Shown piece by piece: positions 24,682-27,467 of a stretch of DNA of 27,467 bases. A program made the translations under genes and the position numbers. Positions within the stretch are counted from its first letter, which is position 1. Every line of letters begins with the position of its first letter. A model generated the notes under the pieces. It searched no databases. It was given only the letters and a program-made list of their open reading frames with translations, and had not been told where the DNA came from. The stretch is from Puniceispirillum sp965657105 (lineage in GTDB: Bacteria; Pseudomonadota; Alphaproteobacteria; Puniceispirillales; Puniceispirillaceae): positions 1 to 27,467 of the forward strand of contig NZ_CBFHNB010000024.1 in the NCBI RefSeq assembly GCF_965657105.1, read 5' to 3'.

Positions 24682-24891
24682 TCACCCGTTATCATTTTGC
24701 GTAAGTTCGGCAAAAACAAATAACCGTAAGGCAGAAGACAAGCCGCCATCACGGGTTTTGTCAATCTCGGTGATCAAGCTAGCCAGCGATTGCCCACGTT
24801 TGGTGGCGATGTCATTGAGGCTGTCCCAAAATGGATCCTCCAGCGAAATGCTGGTGCGATGTCCATGGATGGTAACCGAACGCTTTTTCAC
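24682..24891 (-). CDS. Small ribbon-helix-helix protein (RHH_4 type), GTG start
   Basis: 69 residues starting at GTG 24891 (MKKRSVTIHGHRTSISLEDPF). The strand-helix-helix pattern, with SLEDPFWDSLNDIATKRGQSLASLITEID and the ending LSSALRLFVF, is that of a small alphaproteobacterial ribbon-helix-helix family. Homologues start at this same point, so the upstream part of the open frame, which lies antisense to nothing but overlaps the methyltransferase gene in another frame, is not coding. These proteins probably bind DNA as dimers; no toxin partner is seen, so an antitoxin role is unsupported. It starts 31 bases after the rlmD-like stop and is likely in the same transcript. Confidence 0.82.
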   Translation of the reverse strand: MKKRSVTIHGHRTSISLEDPFWDSLNDIATKRGQSLASLITEIDKTRDGGLSSALRLFVFAELTQNDNG

Positions 24892-24922
24892 TTTAGAGTC
24901 TTTGCCATCTGTTGTGTCATAT

Positions 24923-26269
24923 TTAGATTTTGGTAAATTGGGCGACGATTTCAAGGTGATTGCTGAACGAAAATTGATCGATGATCTGCATCCAGTCAAG
25001 ACGATAACCGCCATAGGTGAGCGCTTCGGCATCTCTGGCAAAGGTTGCTGGATTACATGATACCATTGCAATAACTGGAATATTCGATTGTGCCAGTTCG
25101 GCGCATTGTGCGGCGGCACCATTGCGCGGCGGATCAATGATGGCCGCATCGAAATGATCCAAATCAACTGGCTGGATAGGGGCGTTCATCAGATCGCGTT
25201 GCATGGTTTTGACGCGGGCGCCAAGCTTTGCTTTATTGGCGCCAGCCTTGAGCGCGGCCAGACTAGCCACGTCCTGTTCGACAGCTAGTAAATGTGTTAG
25301 CTGGTTGACCAGAGGCACGCTCAATGTGCCGCAGCCAGCGAATAGGTCAATCACACGCGATGCCCCCGCCGTGATTTCAGCTACCGCCGCCTGTAGGCTA
25401 GCTTCGCCATGCCGCGTTGCCTGTAGAAATGTACCTGCTGGCGGGTCGATGCTTATATCGCCAAATCTAATTTCAGCAGGCGTTGGGGCAAATAGCAGCA
25501 TAGGCACTTGCCCGTCATTCACCGATAAGCGCGCCAATGGCACATCCGCAAAGCGTGGTTTACCAGCCCAATCAGTCAAGGCTGCCAAAAGTGAGGAAGG
25601 CCATTTATCCAGCCCTGATAACAACACACATAAACCATTATCGAGGAGGTTGGCATGGGCGGTCAGCATATTGCCAGCGTCAAGATGGGTGCTGGCAAAT
25701 TCATGTAAAGCCGATTGCAGGTCAATAAGGGCGGGTTCGAGAATCACACAGCCGTCTGGCGCGACAATATGGTGGCTGTTACGTTCATGAAACCCAACAA
25801 TAGCTGAGTCCTTTATACGCTTAACCTGAAAGGTGGCGCGTCGTCGGCTGGCTGGCGGTGAGCTTTGCATGGGGCGCATCTGGCTTGGTTCGAGATCATG
25901 TCGTGACAGGAAATGCGTCACAAGATCATGTTTCCAACTGGCAATCGCTGGCCGTGACCAATGTTGGAAATTACACCCCCCACAGGCCGGAAAGCTGTTA
26001 CAGCCCGGTGTCTGACGTTCATCGCTTTGGCGTACCAGTTCCAGAATCCGTGCCTTGATGCCCTGGGCATTAATGCTGATTGGCTGGGCAAGAACAATTT
26101 CGCCAGGCAGGCTGGTGGGTACGAAAACAGTATATGTTTTGGTTTCGTATTTATGCGTGTAGCTGGCACTGCCAATACCATCGCCACGGCCACCAATATG
26201 CGTGATTTCAACTTCTAGTGGGGGCGCATTGCGTGGAAGCTGGCCATCATTTCGTTTTGTTCGTCGCAT
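24923..26269 (-). CDS. 23S rRNA (uracil-5-)-methyltransferase RlmD/RumA family
   Basis: 448 residues. An N-terminal TRAM domain (LEVEITHIGGRGDGIG) is followed by the four Cys of a [4Fe-4S] cluster: C90, C96, C99 (PACGGCNFQHW) and C174. The SAM-binding motif is DLFAGCGTLSVPL near 296, the DPPRNG motif near 378, and the catalytic nucleophile C405 sits in VSCNPATFARD. This layout makes 5-methyluridine in rRNA or tRNA; which position cannot be told. Start ATG 26269 has only a weak ribosome site. It follows the S24 repressor by 38 bases. Confidence 0.93.
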   Translation of the reverse strand: MRRTKRNDGQLPRNAPPLEVEITHIGGRGDGIGSASYTHKYETKTYTVFVPTSLPGEIVLAQPISINAQGIKARILELVRQSDERQTPGCNSFPACGGCNFQHWSRPAIASWKHDLVTHFLSRHDLEPSQMRPMQSSPPASRRRATFQVKRIKDSAIVGFHERNSHHIVAPDGCVILEPALIDLQSALHEFASTHLDAGNMLTAHANLLDNGLCVLLSGLDKWPSSLLAALTDWAGKPRFADVPLARLSVNDGQVPMLLFAPTPAEIRFGDISIDPPAGTFLQATRHGEASLQAAVAEITAGASRVIDLFAGCGTLSVPLVNQLTHLLAVEQDVASLAALKAGANKAKLGARVKTMQRDLMNAPIQPVDLDHFDAAIIDPPRNGAAAQCAELAQSNIPVIAMVSCNPATFARDAEALTYGGYRLDWMQIIDQFSFSNHLEIVAQFTKI

Positions 26270-26307
26270 AAATCGAATACCTGTATTTGGCGGTTATGGT
26301 CGGGTGT

Positions 26308-27069
26308 CTATAAATTACGGGCGAACCATACCACACGACCAATGATCTGTACCTCGTCAATCGTTCGCTGGTAATTTGTATAGGCCTGATTTTCCGAACA
26401 GATACGCAAAATCTGGGGGTTAGTGCTGGGCACAAGCTCTATCCGTTTTGCCACAAGGCCAAGCCCGTCATGCAAAATGAAAATACCTGGCGGGGTGGGG
26501 CGCGTTTGATCGGTATCTAGCATCACTGTATCGCTATGTTCAAGAACTGGTGCCATTGAATCGCCAGAAATAGTGATGAGCTTTAAAGCGTCAGTCTTGC
26601 TTGGTGAGATTTTGCGAAGCCATGATCGCGGAAAAGCCAGCGCCGCCGTTGCAGTATCGGCAGACACATCAACAAGCGCGCCGCCGCCTGCGCTGGCGTG
26701 AATATCAAGAAATGGCACTGATGACATGGTTTGCAAACCAAGGGGCGCGAGATTGCCAGCCATATGCGATGTATCCGCATTATGCACCCCTTTAGGCAAG
26801 CTATCATGATGCGCCAATGTTGCCTGATCGACGCCTAGAATCGTGGCAAGCTGGTAGCGTATGGCCTCGGGCAGGTGCCGTGGTGAACCACGGTTCAGAT
26901 ATTGGTGTAGATAGGCGTCATTGCGGCCAATAGTGCGCGACGCCTGTTTCAAGGTCATCGGCGGTGTCTGCATCGATAGCGCTACGCGTAAAGCCGTTCG
27001 GGCAGTGTCCTTTTTTGAGGTCGTGCCAAGATCATGTTGCTTAACATTTTTGGATTTAACCCTATCCAT
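26308..27069 (-). CDS. LexA/CI-like repressor: helix-turn-helix plus S24 peptidase
   Basis: 253 residues with AAGGA eight bases upstream. Residues 36-82 form a helix-turn-helix of a type common in alphaproteobacterial chromosomes (TLKQASRTIGRNDAYLHQYLNRGSPRHLP). The C-terminal S24 domain has the catalytic pair S171 (SGDSMAP) and K208 (GLVAKRIE). HASAGGGA (124-131) is a likely hinge with an Ala-Gly bond where self-cleavage could occur. It probably represses its own gene and the divergent one through AGGA/TCCT palindromes between them, and may be inactivated during DNA damage. No phage structural genes are nearby. Confidence 0.88.
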   Translation of the reverse strand: MDRVKSKNVKQHDLGTTSKKDTARTALRVALSMQTPPMTLKQASRTIGRNDAYLHQYLNRGSPRHLPEAIRYQLATILGVDQATLAHHDSLPKGVHNADTSHMAGNLAPLGLQTMSSVPFLDIHASAGGGALVDVSADTATAALAFPRSWLRKISPSKTDALKLITISGDSMAPVLEHSDTVMLDTDQTRPTPPGIFILHDGLGLVAKRIELVPSTNPQILRICSENQAYTNYQRTIDEVQIIGRVVWFARNL

Positions 27070-27081
27070 AGGAATAATCCT
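27069..27081. promoter_or_regulatory. Candidate repressor operator O1
   Basis: TAGGAATAATCCT contains AGGA (27070-27073) and TCCT (27078-27081) as an inverted repeat with a 4-base spacer. It abuts the repressor start codon and overlaps its ribosome site (AAGGA on the minus strand). Similar in layout to the stronger site at 27102-27115. Confidence 0.5.
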
Positions 27082-27101
27082 TTTTCGTTCTTTTATTTAT
27101 C

Positions 27102-27137
27102 TAGGAAATATCCTATCATATTTTTCAGACATTACAA
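27102..27137 (-). promoter_or_regulatory. Repressor promoter with overlapping operator O2
   Basis: TAGGA-AATA-TCCTA (27102-27115) is a perfect 5-bp inverted repeat. On the minus strand its right half is the -10 box TAGGAT (27115-27110) and lies 16 bases from a -35 box TTGTAA (27137-27132). Binding here would shut off the repressor gene. TAGGAAAT recurs at 27173-27180 before the divergent gene, where it also serves as ribosome site. Confidence 0.55.
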
Positions 27138-27184
27138 GACCGTTTCCGTTACTGTGCCACCCTTTAATCAGATAGGAAATTGAC

Positions 27185-27467
27185 ATGATACATGCGCGTA
27201 AAGCCGCCCCCCTCCGCACCAAAACAAATAGCATAGATGAAAAAAGTCTGGCGCTTACACCAGCTGAGGCACTTTTGGCCAAACGGATGATGGCAGCGGC
27301 GATGACTTTGCGTGCTTTACCGAGGGATCAGCTAACAATACCGAATGGCATTAGAAGTGCTTGGCCAGATATGATACGCGAATCAGCTATTTTATACAGT
27401 AAAACTAGACTGTTATCGAAAATTCGCCCATCTCCGCAGGCGATTGATTCGATGGATGCCATGTTGG
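27185..27467 (+). CDS. DUF6362-like protein, partial (runs off right edge)
   Basis: Open from ATG 27185 to the window end (94 codons, no stop). AGGA sits seven bases upstream. The segment MAAAMTLRALPRD, then IRSAWPDMIRES, then PSPQAIDSMDAML recalls the DUF6362 family found in phages and alphaproteobacterial genomes: helices with a conserved LP, a WP motif and a PSPxxIxRMD-like end. Function unknown. The first 20 residues are basic and probably disordered. It diverges from the S24 repressor and shares its putative operators, so its expression is probably released when the repressor is lost. Family naming is from memory and tentative. Confidence 0.65.
   Translation, partial: MIHARKAAPLRTKTNSIDEKSLALTPAEALLAKRMMAAAMTLRALPRDQLTIPNGIRSAWPDMIRESAILYSKTRLLSKIRPSPQAIDSMDAML

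Noticed and set aside
24892..25167. N-terminal extension of the ribbon-helix-helix frame (161 codons in total)
   Set aside because: It lies inside the methyltransferase gene in another frame, and the family N-terminus matches GTG 24891.
26308..27467. Prophage in the right-hand region
   Set aside because: Only a repressor and one partial unknown gene are visible; no integrase, attachment site or structural gene is in the window, so a prophage cannot be claimed.

Overview
The window reads as a stretch of an alphaproteobacterial chromosome. The block carA-carB-greA facing away from yqeY-dnaG-rpoD, the long acidic insert in RpoD, and the alphaproteobacterial types of small ribbon-helix-helix protein and S24 repressor all point that way. 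Moderate GC and the mix of transport and catabolic genes would suit a marine lineage such as SAR116/Puniceispirillum, but that is inference. A run of 10 N at 5518-5527 shows a draft assembly, and both ends of the window cut a gene.

Region 1 (1-1159, minus strand) is an AT-rich gene cut by the left edge. It joins an McrB-type N-terminal domain to the start of an HNH nuclease and is probably a restriction/defence enzyme. Region 2 (1341-6127) is a compact zinc-acquisition locus. The genes znuC, znuB, zur, zevA and zevB overlap one another on the minus strand, and znuA diverges on the plus strand. A near-perfect Zur box (5124-5141) lies in the shared promoter region. ZnuA, ZnuC and ZevB all carry His-rich stretches.

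Region 3 (6254-16445) is housekeeping: greA, carB and carA on the minus strand, then yqeY, dnaG and rpoD on the plus strand, followed by a tRNA with anticodon CAT. The carA promoter region holds interlocking inverted repeats that look like an undescribed operator. dnaG and znuC each have a 16-bp tandem duplication in the leader.

Region 4 (16709-24552) is accessory metabolism: an AraC-MGMT fusion for alkylation repair, two LysE-type exporters, a PLP enzyme of the D-cysteine desulfhydrase/L-cysteate sulfo-lyase family, an unrecognised secreted protein, an FMN reductase, a HyuA-type ATPase without HyuB, and a class-I glutamine amidotransferase. Most of these genes are single units in alternating directions with very short convergent gaps.

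Region 5 (24682-27467) holds a small ribbon-helix-helix protein with a GTG start, an RlmD/RumA-type RNA methyltransferase and an S24-type repressor on the minus strand. A divergent gene cut by the right edge resembles DUF6362. Spaced AGGA-N4-TCCT palindromes between the repressor and this gene look like the repressor's own operators.

No CRISPR array, insertion sequence, integrase or rRNA was seen. The least-explained elements are the carAB operator-like array, the S24-repressor/DUF6362 module and the edge-truncated McrB-N/HNH protein.
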